NCBI RefSeq assembly: GCF_001431045.1
Contig: NZ_BCLE01000003.1
Span: forward strand, 1 to 64,000
DNA length: 64,000 nucleotides
Direction of reading: 5' to 3'
Origin: Streptococcus orisasini
GTDB taxonomy: Bacteria > Bacillota > Bacilli > Lactobacillales > Streptococcaceae
Of the stretch, positions 17,977 to 26,511 are shown piece by piece (position 1 is the first letter of the stretch; every line of letters starts with the position of its first letter). A program made the position numbers and the translations under genes. Below the pieces are notes generated by a model, which was given only the letters and a program-made list of their open reading frames with translations, did no database searches and was not told the origin of the DNA.

Positions 17977-18018
17977 AATAAGAGAGGAAAGCACAGTAGG
18001 TGCTGACCTCTCTTTTCT
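17977..18018. terminator. Bidirectional terminator between the hit operon and brpA
   Basis: Hairpin arms AGAGAGG (17981-17987) and CCTCTCT (18007-18013) with an inner CAC/GTG, followed by TTTT on the plus strand and AAAA/TTTT on the minus strand, between convergent genes. Confidence 0.75.
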
Positions 18019-18027
18019 ATTGCTCAA

Positions 18028-19266
18028 TTAATAGCCGGAGCCTGAACCTGCAGCAGGCTGCTGATAAGCTCCCTGACCGTAATAGCTGCTCGAATTAGAT
18101 GATGAATTAGAACCATAATTAGCACCAGAACTTGAATCAGAACCATAACTGCCATTAGTGCCATAGCTGTAGTCAGAATAGCCACTCGATCCTGAGTAAT
18201 CACTACTGCTGTAATCTGAGCTACTCGAGCTGCTGTCATAAACGCTGGTATCACCGTATAGATTTTCATAAAGACTGACAGTTGTTTTTAAGCTTTCCGC
18301 AGTCGATTTTTTCTGTCCCAGCTGCTCCTTGATACGATTTTGCACCTTGAGCATTTCCTTGGCCGTTACCAACTGATAAGAAGTACCGTCAATAGTTGCT
18401 CCTTCTCCTTTAAGCTGATAAGATTTAACATTTTTAAGAGCATCGCTGTAACCCAGAAGATTAGGAATAGTAGAGCTGGAAATTTCAATATTAGTCTGCA
18501 TATTCTTGCTGACAGCAGACAGAATTTTACGATACTTGCTGACACTGTCCAGAGCTAAAATCTTTTTTAAGACCTTGCTGATAACTTCGCGCTGCCGTCT
18601 TTGTCGACCGTAATCACCATCAGGATCATCATAGCGCATCCGAGAATAAACAAGAGCCTGCTCACCGTTAATCTTGTGGCGGCCGGGTTCTACAGACGCT
18701 GTAAACTCAGGTTCGTGTTCTTCTATAGAAATAGGAAAATCAAAGTGGTTGGTTACCGTGATTCCTCCCACAGCATCTACCAGCTGAACCAGACCTTTCA
18801 TGTTGATCTGAACATACTTATCAATCGTAATATCAAGCATGTCCTGAACAGTCATGATAGCCATTTTAGCACCACCAGCAGCATAAGCAGCATTCAGCTT
18901 AGCATCATAGCCTGCTTGATCATTATTTTTGGGACCGGACAATTTGATTAAAATATCCCGTTCTAAGCTAGTCATGGTTGTTTTTTTGGTCTTTGGATTA
19001 ATGGTTACCAAAATCATGGAATCGCTGTTGCCTTCCCATTTAGACCTTCTATGTGCTGAACCGGTATCCACTCCCATCAAAAGAATGCTAAAAGGCTTTT
19101 CATCAGCAAACACATCTTTTTTTGATCCTGTTCCATAATCTTTAAATGTCTTTGAAAACTCACCCAAAGAAAAATTGTAGATACTTGTCGCGTAGACTCC
19201 CAAGGCAAGAAAGCTTGTAAGAACTATCGTCACAAGCATAATTAAAATTTTTTTACCAATTTTCAT
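18028..19266 (-). CDS. brpA: LytR-CpsA-Psr (LCP) family protein, BrpA-like
   Basis: 412 residues. A signal-anchor segment lies at about 7-27, and the LCP catalytic domain at about 79-240 carries D-S-M-I-L-V-T-I-N, S-L-E-R-D-I-L, L-V-D-A-V-G-G-I-T-V and R-R-Q-R-E-V motifs. LCP proteins transfer wall teichoic acid or polysaccharide from lipid carriers to peptidoglycan on the outer face of the membrane. The C-terminal 65 residues are almost only S, G, Y and D, like the tail of S. mutans BrpA, a biofilm and stress factor. It follows a GNAT gene and tsaE, the order I recall for BrpA in S. mutans. Confidence 0.88.
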   Translation of the reverse strand: MKIGKKILIMLVTIVLTSFLALGVYATSIYNFSLGEFSKTFKDYGTGSKKDVFADEKPFSILLMGVDTGSAHRRSKWEGNSDSMILVTINPKTKKTTMTSLERDILIKLSGPKNNDQAGYDAKLNAAYAAGGAKMAIMTVQDMLDITIDKYVQINMKGLVQLVDAVGGITVTNHFDFPISIEEHEPEFTASVEPGRHKINGEQALVYSRMRYDDPDGDYGRQRRQREVISKVLKKILALDSVSKYRKILSAVSKNMQTNIEISSSTIPNLLGYSDALKNVKSYQLKGEGATIDGTSYQLVTAKEMLKVQNRIKEQLGQKKSTAESLKTTVSLYENLYGDTSVYDSSSSSSDYSSSDYSGSSGYSDYSYGTNGSYGSDSSSGANYGSNSSSNSSSYYGQGAYQQPAAGSGSGY

Positions 19267-19276
19267 CTGTTTTTCG

Positions 19277-19798
19277 TTAATCTATCAGTTTTCCCATCAG
19301 GTAAACATCAAGAAATTCTCCATTTTTTGTTTTTGCACCACGTTTCTTGATGCCTTCAATTTTAAAACCAAACTTTTCATAAATATGTACAGCCTTAGCA
19401 TTGCGCCGCTGAACAGTCAATTCCAGCCTGCGAATAACACCGCTGTGTTCAGCCCAGTCAATTGCCGCAGTCATCAAAAGCTGCCCCAATCCATAACCCC
19501 AATAATCTTTTAAGACTGCTAGGAAAATCTCTCCAATATGATTAATGCGAGTGTGGCTGTGGGCAGAAATCATCAGGACACCTGCAACATTGTCTCCAAT
19601 TTTAGCAACAAGACAGATTTCATTAAACGACTGTGCTTTTTGCTCAATGAAAACAGCCATTTCCTGAGCACTCATATGAGGGCTGTCCTCATCCCGCGTA
19701 ATAAAATCCGTTTCTGTTGTCAGCTGTTTTAGAGTAGCTGCTAAACCTGCTGCATCTTCAGGCAGCACCTCACGAACAATAACTTCCTGCTCAGTCAT
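19277..19798 (-). CDS. GNAT family N-acetyltransferase
   Basis: 173 residues from ATG 19798, which overlaps the tsaE stop region and has AGAGGAG seven bases upstream; an in-frame start 13 codons earlier is unlikely. The acetyl-CoA-binding segment is D-Y-W-G-Y-G-L-G-Q-L-L near residue 102, followed by the usual L-x-V-x-x-x-N-x-x-A motif (L-T-V-Q-R-R-N-A-K-A) and Y-E-K-F-G-F. The acceptor is unknown. It is co-transcribed between tsaE and brpA. Confidence 0.85.
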   Translation of the reverse strand: MTEQEVIVREVLPEDAAGLAATLKQLTTETDFITRDEDSPHMSAQEMAVFIEQKAQSFNEICLVAKIGDNVAGVLMISAHSHTRINHIGEIFLAVLKDYWGYGLGQLLMTAAIDWAEHSGVIRRLELTVQRRNAKAVHIYEKFGFKIEGIKKRGAKTKNGEFLDVYLMGKLID

Positions 19799-20240
19799 AG
19801 TCAAGCTCCTCTGCCAGCTCTTGGCTGCGCGATCCATGTGGGATAAAAGTCAATTGCCTGCCATCCTCCTTTTTGTCCAAACGAATGGTCAAGTAATCAT
19901 CCAAAAGACTAGCATCCAGAAGTTCTCCCCATTCAATAACTGTCACACCATCACCAAAAAGAAAGTCATCCAAGTCAATAGAATCAGGATCATCACCAAT
20001 TCGATAGACATCCAAATGGTAAAACGGCAGCCGTCCCTCATATTCACGAACAATTGTGTAGGTAGGACTTTTAATCATTTGCTTAATGCCCAAACCCTTG
20101 GCAATTCCTTTTGTAAGGGTAGTCTTGCCGGCACCTAAATCGCCTGTCAAAATAAGAACATCCTGAGCTTTAAGTTTCTGACCAATCTTCTCACCAAAGG
20201 CCAGCAGCTGCTTTTCATTTTGGCTGTAAAACATAGACAT
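19791..20240 (-). CDS. tsaE: tRNA t6A biosynthesis ATPase TsaE
   Basis: 149 residues with P-loop G-D-L-G-A-G-K-T-T near 35-43, then K-S-P-T-Y-T and Y-H-L-D-V-Y-R near 73-79, the TsaE signature. TsaE supports TsaB-TsaD in threonylcarbamoylation of A37 in ANN-decoding tRNAs. Its partners tsaD and tsaB lie at 48.7-50.9 kb. First gene of the tsaE-GNAT-brpA unit. Confidence 0.95.
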   Translation of the reverse strand: MSMFYSQNEKQLLAFGEKIGQKLKAQDVLILTGDLGAGKTTLTKGIAKGLGIKQMIKSPTYTIVREYEGRLPFYHLDVYRIGDDPDSIDLDDFLFGDGVTVIEWGELLDASLLDDYLTIRLDKKEDGRQLTFIPHGSRSQELAEELDYD

Positions 20241-20331
20241 ATTATATCAAAATGTTTGACCTCTTCCAACTATTTTTCCGAAAAAGAAAGAAGATTTTGC
20301 CCATTCTTCAAACAAAACAGGCAGAAAAAAT

Positions 20332-20372
20332 AAGGACAACATTCTGCTGAAATACGCTTGAATCCTGTCCTT
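20332..20372 (-). terminator. Terminator of the NCS2 permease gene
   Basis: Arms AAGGACA and TGTCCTT with T-rich sequence after the hairpin on the minus strand (CTTATTTTTT), between the permease stop codon and tsaE. Confidence 0.65.
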
Positions 20373-20434
20373 TTTATTCCTATAAAACCATGCTGCACTT
20401 AAGTTTACAGCCAGTTGACAACCTTAAATGTCAA

Positions 20435-21865
20435 TTACAAAATGGCTAAACTGATGAAATTCAAAACAAAGAGACAATCAAGAACCCAAATGATCGGATG
20501 GATATCTTTTGCTTCTTTTTTAATCACTTTGGAAAAGGTATAAAAGAGAAAACCAGTTGCAATTCCCTGTGTAATGCTATAAGCAAGCCCCATAAAGATT
20601 GTCGCAAAGAAGGCTGGGATAGCCTCGCTCATATCAGACCATTCGATATCCTTCAAACTTGACAGCATCATAATTCCTACAATCAAAAGCACGGCGGCTG
20701 TTGCCTGAGTTGGAACGATGGCAAGAAGAGGACTGAAGAAACTTGAAACAGCAAACAAGGCTGCTACTACAACGGCTGTCAAACCTGTGCGGCCGCCAGC
20801 GCCGATACCTGCCGCTGATTCAACAAAGGTAGTGACATTTGAGGTTCCGGCAATGGCACCGACAGTAGTCCCAACCATATCTGAAAACAAGGCTTTATCC
20901 ATCTTGTTTTTCAAACCGCTCGATTGAGAATTATCTGTCACATTAAAAATACCAGCCTTAGCCCCTGTACCAATAAGCGTACCAACATTGTCAAAAATAT
21001 CCGTCAAAGCAAAAGCTAAAATAGTCATCAACACTTCAGGAATGCGGCCAGCATCTGAAAACAGGGCTCCCAAACCTTTGCTTCCAAGAGCTGCTCCAAA
21101 AATAGTTCCCAGATCCTTAATGGCAGCCGCCGGATTATTGGCTGAAAAGTCAATAGCTGATAAATCAACAATACCAACTAAAACAGCAATAATAGTAGTA
21201 AGAATAATTGATAAAATAACACCGCCTTTGATATTTTTTATAATGAAAAAGGCCGTTATAATAATCCCAATAACAGCAACAACAACTGCAGGATTGTTGA
21301 AATTCACCAGTGACGGTGTTGCTGAAGAATTAGCTGTAATTGTAGCTAAGCCCTTTGCTGCTCCCTTACCAGAAACCGTATAAGTCCCAGGATCAATGGC
21401 AAAGCTTAAAAGACCAGCATTTTTCAGACCAATATATGTTAAGAAAACGCCGATACCAGCACTGATAGCTTTCTTTAGACTATCGGGAATTTCATCAATA
21501 ATCATCCGGCGAACCTTGGTCAGCGTAATAATAATAGAGATGACACCGCAGATAAAGACCATAGCCAAAGCTTCCTGCCAGGTGTAGCCCAGCGAGAAGA
21601 CAACCGTATAGGTGAAAAAAGCGTTGAGTCCCATACCCGGTGCCATAGCATAAGGAATATTGGCATAAAGCCCCATCATCAAGGTTCCGGCAATAGAACC
21701 GATAATTGTAGCCAGAAAGACACCCTGTGATGGCATTCCTGTCTGGCTCAGAATCGATGGGTTAACAAACAAAATGTAACTCATGGCAAAAAAAGTAGTG
21801 AAGCCAGCCAGCACTTCGGTACGAACAGTTGTTTTGTTCTCTTTTAATTTAAAAAACTTTTCCAT
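20435..21865 (-). CDS. NCS2-type purine permease (PbuG-like)
   Basis: 476 residues with about 12-14 membrane segments. Family markers are E-V-L-A-G-F-T-T-F near residue 17, A-P-G-M-G-L-N-A-F-F near 73-82, L-T-D-I-F-D-N-V-G-T-L-I-G near 280-292 and the later A-I-A-G-T-S-N-V-T-T-F. This is the AzgA/PbuG subgroup of NCS2 transporters for hypoxanthine, guanine or adenine. The 5' leader is only about 40 nt, so no purine riboswitch is present. Single-gene unit. Confidence 0.88.
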   Translation of the reverse strand: MEKFFKLKENKTTVRTEVLAGFTTFFAMSYILFVNPSILSQTGMPSQGVFLATIIGSIAGTLMMGLYANIPYAMAPGMGLNAFFTYTVVFSLGYTWQEALAMVFICGVISIIITLTKVRRMIIDEIPDSLKKAISAGIGVFLTYIGLKNAGLLSFAIDPGTYTVSGKGAAKGLATITANSSATPSLVNFNNPAVVVAVIGIIITAFFIIKNIKGGVILSIILTTIIAVLVGIVDLSAIDFSANNPAAAIKDLGTIFGAALGSKGLGALFSDAGRIPEVLMTILAFALTDIFDNVGTLIGTGAKAGIFNVTDNSQSSGLKNKMDKALFSDMVGTTVGAIAGTSNVTTFVESAAGIGAGGRTGLTAVVVAALFAVSSFFSPLLAIVPTQATAAVLLIVGIMMLSSLKDIEWSDMSEAIPAFFATIFMGLAYSITQGIATGFLFYTFSKVIKKEAKDIHPIIWVLDCLFVLNFISLAIL

Positions 21866-21903
21866 TATAAAGATAAATTCTCCTTTTTATGAACGATAGT
21901 TTT

Positions 21904-21932
21904 ATTATAGCTAAAGATTAGACGCTATTCAA
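21904..21932 (-). promoter_or_regulatory. Promoter of the NCS2 permease gene
   Basis: Minus-strand TTGAAT (21927-21932), 17-bp spacer and TATAAT (21904-21909). Confidence 0.7.
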
Positions 21933-21937
21933 GAGCT

Positions 21938-22537
21938 TTATCTGGTATTTTCCTGATTGAAAAAGATCAGAACCATTACCTGTAAAAAGGTAAATCCCAA
22001 AATAAAAGGTAGAGCATTTTGTGAAAACACCTTGGTCAGCTCATCAATGACAAGCATGGGGCGCAGCACCATATCCCATGAATTAAGTCTGGCATAACGG
22101 CCCAGATGAATAGCCACGCTAGACACAAAGGAAAGCAGCAGCATTAAAATTAGTTTGACATAAAAATCCTTAACATTAAAACGTTTAAAAACCTGACTGA
22201 TACTCTCAGCACCGCACAAGAGGCCAAACAAAATACTAGCCAGAAAAAGGAAATAGAGGATAAGGCTCCTTGGATCACTGAAAACACTGGTCACAAAGTC
22301 CATATGAACCATATCTGTCAGCATGTAAAAAGTATTGGGATAAAAGAAAAACCAGAGCAGCCCCAAAAGCAAGGCCAATACAGAATTTTTAAAACGGTTT
22401 AAGCAAAAACTAAAATCCAAGGCTAAAAGTGCCAAAAACATATTCCAAATCAAATACCTCTCCTCTATTTGAAAATAGACAATGGCTCCGGAAATGATAA
22501 AGAAGAAAAGATGACTGATTAATAGCTTATTTTTCAT
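21938..22537 (-). CDS. DUF1361 domain membrane protein
   Basis: 199 residues from the ATG at 22537, which has AAGGAG before it; 13 more residues are possible from an upstream start without a binding site. About six membrane helices. L-L-W-F-F-F-Y-P-N-T-F-Y-M-L-T-D-M and the later H-L-G-R-Y-x-R-x-N-S-W-D fit the DUF1361 family, which has no known function. Divergent from the HAD gene at 22648. Confidence 0.75.
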   Translation of the reverse strand: MKNKLLISHLFFFIISGAIVYFQIEERYLIWNMFLALLALDFSFCLNRFKNSVLALLLGLLWFFFYPNTFYMLTDMVHMDFVTSVFSDPRSLILYFLFLASILFGLLCGAESISQVFKRFNVKDFYVKLILMLLLSFVSSVAIHLGRYARLNSWDMVLRPMLVIDELTKVFSQNALPFILGFTFLQVMVLIFFNQENTR

Positions 22538-22611
22538 AGCAGACTCCTTATTTGCTGAAAACAAATTATACCACATTCTTCTCGGACAAAAAACAAGCTT
22601 CCTGACTTTTC

Positions 22612-22641
22612 TTGCTTATTTTCCTTACTTTCTGCTATAAT
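22612..22641 (+). promoter_or_regulatory. Extended -10 promoter placing the transcript start at the HAD start codon
   Basis: TGC precedes TATAAT (22636-22641), an extended -10 element. TTGCTT (22612-22617) lies 18 bp upstream as a weak -35. The A of the ATG at 22648 is the seventh base after the -10, where transcription would normally start. Confidence 0.6.
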
Positions 22642-22647
22642 GGCTCT

Positions 22648-23460
22648 ATGACTAAAAAAATGATTGCTCTTGATTTGGACGGGACACTTCTTAGAAGTGA
22701 CGGAACCATTTCAGACTACACTATTGCTACTATAAAAAAAATCCAGAAACAAGGACATCTGGTTATTATCTCAACCGGACGTCCTTATCGCATGGCCTTA
22801 GAATATTACAGAATCCTCGGTTTGAAAACACCAATGATCAATTTTAACGGCTCACTTACACATATCCCTGAACAAAAATGGGCCGGTGAGCATAAGGTTA
22901 GAATTGAACGCAAATACCTCTTTGACGTTCTAAAAAACGAGAAAGAATTTGAAGCAGATTTTATTGCCAGTGAATATCGAACCAAATTCTACCTGACTTT
23001 CAATCACCGTCAAGCTATCAAACCAGAAATTTTCGGCGTTGACAAGCTAACTGATAAAATGCAGCTCAAGCCAGAAAAAATCACCCAAGATCCCCATGCT
23101 TTGCTTATGCAGACACGGGCGGCTGACAAATATGCACTTGCTGATGAAATGATCCAACATTTCAATCATGAAATGGAAATCAGCAGTTGGGGTGGACCTA
23201 TGAATATTCTGGAATTTTCACCCAAGGGCGTTAACAAGGCTTACGCCCTTAATCATCTGTTAAATACACTTAATCTCGCTAAGCAAGATTTAATTGCTTT
23301 CGGTGATGAGCACAATGATACTCAGATGCTAGAATTCGCTTCGGTTGGCTACGCTATGAAAAATGCCAGCCAAGTCCTGCTCCCCCATGCTGATAAGGTG
23401 ACACAGTTTGACAATGATCATGATGGTGTCGCTAAAGAATTAGAAAAACTGTTTTTATAA
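22648..23460 (+). CDS. Cof-type HAD-IIB phosphatase with predicted leaderless mRNA
   Basis: 270 residues from ATG 22648. Motif I is A-L-D-L-D-G-T-L-L near 6-14, motif II I-S-T-G-R near 46, and motif IV F-G-D-E-H-N-D-T near 221. It is the same superfamily as the HAD protein at 3677 but a different branch; the substrate is unknown. There is no ribosome binding site, and the -10 element sits so close that the message probably begins at the start codon. An earlier in-frame start at 22612 would lie inside the promoter and is rejected. Confidence 0.85.
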   Translation: MTKKMIALDLDGTLLRSDGTISDYTIATIKKIQKQGHLVIISTGRPYRMALEYYRILGLKTPMINFNGSLTHIPEQKWAGEHKVRIERKYLFDVLKNEKEFEADFIASEYRTKFYLTFNHRQAIKPEIFGVDKLTDKMQLKPEKITQDPHALLMQTRAADKYALADEMIQHFNHEMEISSWGGPMNILEFSPKGVNKAYALNHLLNTLNLAKQDLIAFGDEHNDTQMLEFASVGYAMKNASQVLLPHADKVTQFDNDHDGVAKELEKLFL

Positions 23461-23467
23461 AAAACGA

Positions 23468-23516
23468 TGAGAGTGGCCAGACAGCAATGATTGTTGCCTG
23501 TCCACTCTCATTTTTT
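23468..23516. terminator. Terminator between HAD and VOC genes
   Basis: Long hairpin with arms TGAGAGTGG (23468-23476) and CCACTCTCA (23502-23510), an inner ACAGCAA/TTGCCTGT stem, and six T residues. It lies between convergent genes. Confidence 0.8.
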
Positions 23517-23602
23517 CCATAATTCAGTTATTTGCTAGTACTGCTATCAAAACCTCCTGTTTCATGGTGATCTCTATAGTAGTTTTTTTCTATTATATAA
23601 AT

Positions 23603-24226
23603 CTACTTGTCGTATTCAATGCTAACAATTCCCTTTTCTTTATCATCAGCTATGATTTCAAGCACATCATCATCTATAAGTTGCTTCAAGATATTTGCCT
23701 TATGTTCATCAATTTTAAAAACAATTTTCTTTATTCTCTTTACGCCATTGGGATGAATAAAATGAACGGGCTTCGGATCAATGCTAAAATAACTCATTAG
23801 AAAGGGGAAATCAATTCCTTCTGGAAAAAAACATCTGTAGCGCAAAAGCCTGCCCTTTGTATCAACTCGCTTGAGATTATTAAACAATACCCCTTTAATT
23901 CCCTGCTTTTTTAGAAAGGCAACTTCTTCATCCAAACTGCCAAAGTCCTTTTCTATACAAAAACCACATAAGCCTTCATCACAAGTATCCCAATAATGAA
24001 ATCTCTCTATTTTCTTGGTCACACCAAATACCATGCTGAGTAACATTACTATTTTAGGCATTCCTGTGTTTTGCAGCAACTCGATATAGGCACCTTCACT
24101 AAAATATATCAAAGCATTTATAGGATTTTTCTTTCTTCCATATTCAACCACAAAACCTTTCTTTCTCCATTCTTCAACTGCTGATTGTAAATTTTTTACT
24201 TTATATATGACATGTCCGCTTCGCAT
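23603..24226 (-). CDS. Glyoxalase-like (VOC) domain protein
   Basis: 207 residues from ATG 24226 (GGAGG five bases upstream). The N-terminal G-H-V-I-Y-K-V-K-N-L with following V-E-Y-G-R-K and A-L-I-Y-F-S fits the glyoxalase-like VOC fold; the C-terminal half may be a second degenerate unit. The reaction is unknown. It is divergent from the XRE regulator at 24365, and the shared spacer contains two matching operators, suggesting it is the regulated target. Confidence 0.7.
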   Translation of the reverse strand: MRSGHVIYKVKNLQSAVEEWRKKGFVVEYGRKKNPINALIYFSEGAYIELLQNTGMPKIVMLLSMVFGVTKKIERFHYWDTCDEGLCGFCIEKDFGSLDEEVAFLKKQGIKGVLFNNLKRVDTKGRLLRYRCFFPEGIDFPFLMSYFSIDPKPVHFIHPNGVKRIKKIVFKIDEHKANILKQLIDDDVLEIIADDKEKGIVSIEYDK

Positions 24227-24263
24227 ATTTTCCTCCATTGAGTTATTTCAAAGCTCAAAGGTT

Positions 24264-24317
24264 TGTCAAACTATTTTGACAGACCTTTTTTGATGTTTTT
24301 GTCAAATATTTTTGATA
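24264..24317. promoter_or_regulatory. Two matching 18-bp operators between VOC and XRE genes
   Basis: TGTCAAACTATTTTGACA at 24264-24281 is a perfect TGTCAAA/TTTGACA dyad around a 4-bp centre. TGTCAAATATTTTTGATA at 24300-24317 is the same motif with one arm mismatch. Their starts are 36 bp apart. The position in a divergent promoter region next to an XRE gene fits operators for that regulator. Confidence 0.6.
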
Positions 24318-24364
24318 GACGGTTTTCCCAAAAAAGAATAAGATAAAGACAAAAGGGGTAACCT

Positions 24365-24772
24365 ATGAAAATTGGAGACAAACTTAAAACTGCACGCCAA
24401 CAATCACATCTAACTCAAGAAACTGTTGCTGACTTAATCTCAGTCTCAAGACAGACTATTTCCAATTGGGAAAATGAGAAATCTTACCCAGACATTGTCA
24501 GCCTGATAAAGCTTAGCGATCTTTATCAGATTAGTTTAGATACACTGTTAAAAGGCGATGGAAAAATTATTAAACATCTGGATAAAACAACAAATGTTGT
24601 TAAAAGCAATCAAAAACTGCAGACTTTTTTACTAAGTTATCTATTGATAATAACCTGCTTGTTGCTTTTGTCATTGTTTTTCCTAAAAAGCTATTATTTC
24701 TTATTGCTTTTTAGTCTTGTCATGATTTTTAGTCTACTTATTTTGTTTTACCAAATAATAAAAAGAATTTAG
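24365..24772 (+). CDS. XRE-family regulator with C-terminal membrane segments
   Basis: 135 residues. The helix-turn-helix lies at about 5-60 (L-T-Q-E-T-V-A-D-L-I-S-V-S-R-Q-T-I-S-N-W), followed by two hydrophobic segments near 85-103 and 105-128. This layout (cytosolic HTH tethered to the membrane) occurs in streptococcal regulators that sense membrane or peptide signals. It is followed by a small membrane protein gene after three bases and is divergent from the VOC gene, with putative operators between. Confidence 0.85.
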   Translation: MKIGDKLKTARQQSHLTQETVADLISVSRQTISNWENEKSYPDIVSLIKLSDLYQISLDTLLKGDGKIIKHLDKTTNVVKSNQKLQTFLLSYLLIITCLLLLSLFFLKSYYFLLLFSLVMIFSLLILFYQIIKRI

Positions 24773-24775
24773 AAG

Positions 24776-25117
24776 ATGATAGCAATGATGCTACAACAAA
24801 TAATGTTAATAATCAGTCTTTTTCTCTTTTTGATAGGTGCTATTTTAACCAGCTATCAAATTTTTAAAATTGTTGAACTTGATGCACGAGCTAGAGGACT
24901 GAATAACCCCGAACTTTGGGGGCTTTCTGCCGCTGGCAGAGGAAATATTGTTGGTCTTATTCTCTATTTTAAACACCGGGAAGATTATCCTATCAAAGAC
25001 TTTCCACCTAAAAAACAGGCAGAGAGCTTAAAACGTAAGAGATGGGCTATTCTTACCCTTTTTCTGGCTGGACTTGGCGCTCTTGGTATCATTTTAGCTA
25101 CTTTTTGGATCTACTAA
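24776..25117 (+). CDS. Small membrane protein co-transcribed with the XRE regulator
   Basis: Up to 113 residues; ATG 24785 (AGAAG nine bases upstream) may be the real start, three codons in. It has a hydrophobic N-terminal helix (about 8-28), a soluble centre with R-A-R-G-L-N-N-P-E-L-W-G and a C-terminal helix (about 90-110). I do not recognise the family. The tight spacing to the regulator suggests a joint function, perhaps signal reception. Confidence 0.7.
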   Translation: MIAMMLQQIMLIISLFLFLIGAILTSYQIFKIVELDARARGLNNPELWGLSAAGRGNIVGLILYFKHREDYPIKDFPPKKQAESLKRKRWAILTLFLAGLGALGIILATFWIY

Positions 25118-25119
25118 GT

Positions 25120-26226
25120 TTAAAAATCATCTGCCGTCAGCGAGAGTTCTTCTCTATTGCTATCCTCTAGTGCACTGACTGTCACGCCCAATAGACGAAC
25201 ACCGGAATTATTTTCCGTCAGACTATCAAAAATTTGATGGGCAGAGCGCTCAATCGTATCGAAGTCCTGTGTTGGAAAATCCAGAGTCTTACGCTTAGTG
25301 AGCGTTGAAAAATCTGAATAACGGACTTTAACGACAATAACTTTCCCTTTTCGCTCGTTTTTAATGAGGCTGTCAGCTACCCGCCTTGCATTTTTGGAAA
25401 GCTCCAGTTTAATATCATCATCGTTGTAAAGCAATTTTCCATAAGTTCTCTCGCTACCAATGGATTTGCGAATGCGATTATTTTTTACCGGGGAATTGCT
25501 GATGCCACGTGCTTTTCGATAGAGATCAAAACCAAAACGTCCGAAGAGATCAATCAAGGTCATCTCTGGTATTTGCTGCAAATCTTTGCCAGTAAATACA
25601 TGAAGCTCATGTAACTTCTCGACCGATTTTTTGCCTACTCCGTAAAATTTCTCAATTGGCAAAGCAGCTAAAAAATCTTCTGCATCTTCTGGCAGAATGA
25701 CTGTCAGACCGCGAGGCTTATCATAATCGCTGGCCAATTTAGCCAGAAATTTATTATAGGAAACGCCAGCAGAACAAGTCAGACGCAGCTCATTCCAAAT
25801 ATCATGCTGAATTAATTTGGCAATTTTAACAGCAGACCTAATCCCCAGTTTATTCTCCGTAACATCTAAGTAAGCCTCGTCAATACTCATAGGCTCTACC
25901 AAATCCGTGTAACGTTTGAAAATATCCCGAACCTGCATGCCAATTTCACGGTATTTAGCATGATTGCCCCTAACAAAAATAGCCTGTGGACAGCGTTCAT
26001 AGGCTTCTTTGGAGGACATGGCCGAATGTATTCCAAATTTTCGTGCTTCATAATTGCAGGTCGAAACCACACCGCGGCCGCCAGTCTGACGAGGATCAGC
26101 ACCAATAACCAGTGGCTTGCCTCGCAGCTTAGGATTGTCTCGCTCTTCGACCGCAGCAAAAAAGGCATCCATATCAATATGAATGATTTTTCGTGATGTG
26201 TCATTAATCAACGGAAAAACTAACAT
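25120..26226 (-). CDS. dinB: DNA polymerase IV
   Basis: 368 residues of a Y-family polymerase. Catalytic motifs are H-I-D-M-D-A-F-F-A near 16-24 and S-I-D-E-A-Y-L near 115-121; the palm, fingers and thumb are followed by the little-finger domain from about 240. It copies past damaged bases and lacks proofreading. The ATG at 26226 overlaps the stop codon of a small upstream frame as TAATG, with AAGGAGG before it, so it was probably translated with the tiny gene described at 26226-26374. Confidence 0.95.
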   Translation of the reverse strand: MLVFPLINDTSRKIIHIDMDAFFAAVEERDNPKLRGKPLVIGADPRQTGGRGVVSTCNYEARKFGIHSAMSSKEAYERCPQAIFVRGNHAKYREIGMQVRDIFKRYTDLVEPMSIDEAYLDVTENKLGIRSAVKIAKLIQHDIWNELRLTCSAGVSYNKFLAKLASDYDKPRGLTVILPEDAEDFLAALPIEKFYGVGKKSVEKLHELHVFTGKDLQQIPEMTLIDLFGRFGFDLYRKARGISNSPVKNNRIRKSIGSERTYGKLLYNDDDIKLELSKNARRVADSLIKNERKGKVIVVKVRYSDFSTLTKRKTLDFPTQDFDTIERSAHQIFDSLTENNSGVRLLGVTVSALEDSNREELSLTADDF

Positions 26227-26374
26227 TAAACCTCCTTAGCAGAACCCCAAAGCATAAACAAACACGTTACTATCATCAAGGTTTTCTTATAATCTTTGTT
26301 GACCAAAAGGTAGACACTGCATATAAGGCCAACCATAGAAAAGTAAACCCTGTAACATTGTTTTTTGGTTTCAT
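26226..26374 (-). pseudogene. Frameshifted 49-codon small membrane protein gene upstream of dinB
   Basis: Minus-strand ATG at 26374 follows AAAGGAGA. The frame reads M-K-P-K-N-N-V-T-G-F-T-F-L-W-L-A-L-Y-A-V-S-T-F and then goes out of phase in a TTTT run (26309-26312), stopping at 26276. Adding one T restores L-V-N-K-D-Y-K-K-T-L, then a second hydrophobic stretch, and a TAA at 26226-26228 that overlaps the dinB ATG. The restored product would have 49 residues and two membrane helices. Good ribosome binding site, coupled stop and coherent second half argue that this was a real gene. It could be a true mutation, slippage-based phase variation or a sequencing error. Confidence 0.55.
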
Positions 26375-26443
26375 GGCAGACAGGTCTCCTTTAAATTTTT
26401 AATAATTCTATTATCATTATACTCTTTTTAGATATTTTTGACA

Positions 26444-26486
26444 TTTATAATACAGTTAAGCTTGTTTTAATAAACTGTATTATAAA
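26444..26486. repeat. Perfect 14-bp inverted repeat upstream of pflB
   Basis: TTTATAATACAGTT at 26444-26457 and its exact reverse complement at 26473-26486, separated by 15 bases. No T tract follows, so it is not a typical terminator. It sits 25 bp upstream of the pflB -35 and could bind an activator or repressor. Confidence 0.6.
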
Positions 26487-26511
26487 AGAAAGTGTTTACA
26501 ACTAAAGCTTT

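Noticed and set aside
21866..21937. Purine riboswitch ahead of the NCS2 permease
   Set aside because: The leader after the predicted start site is too short, and no aptamer core is visible.
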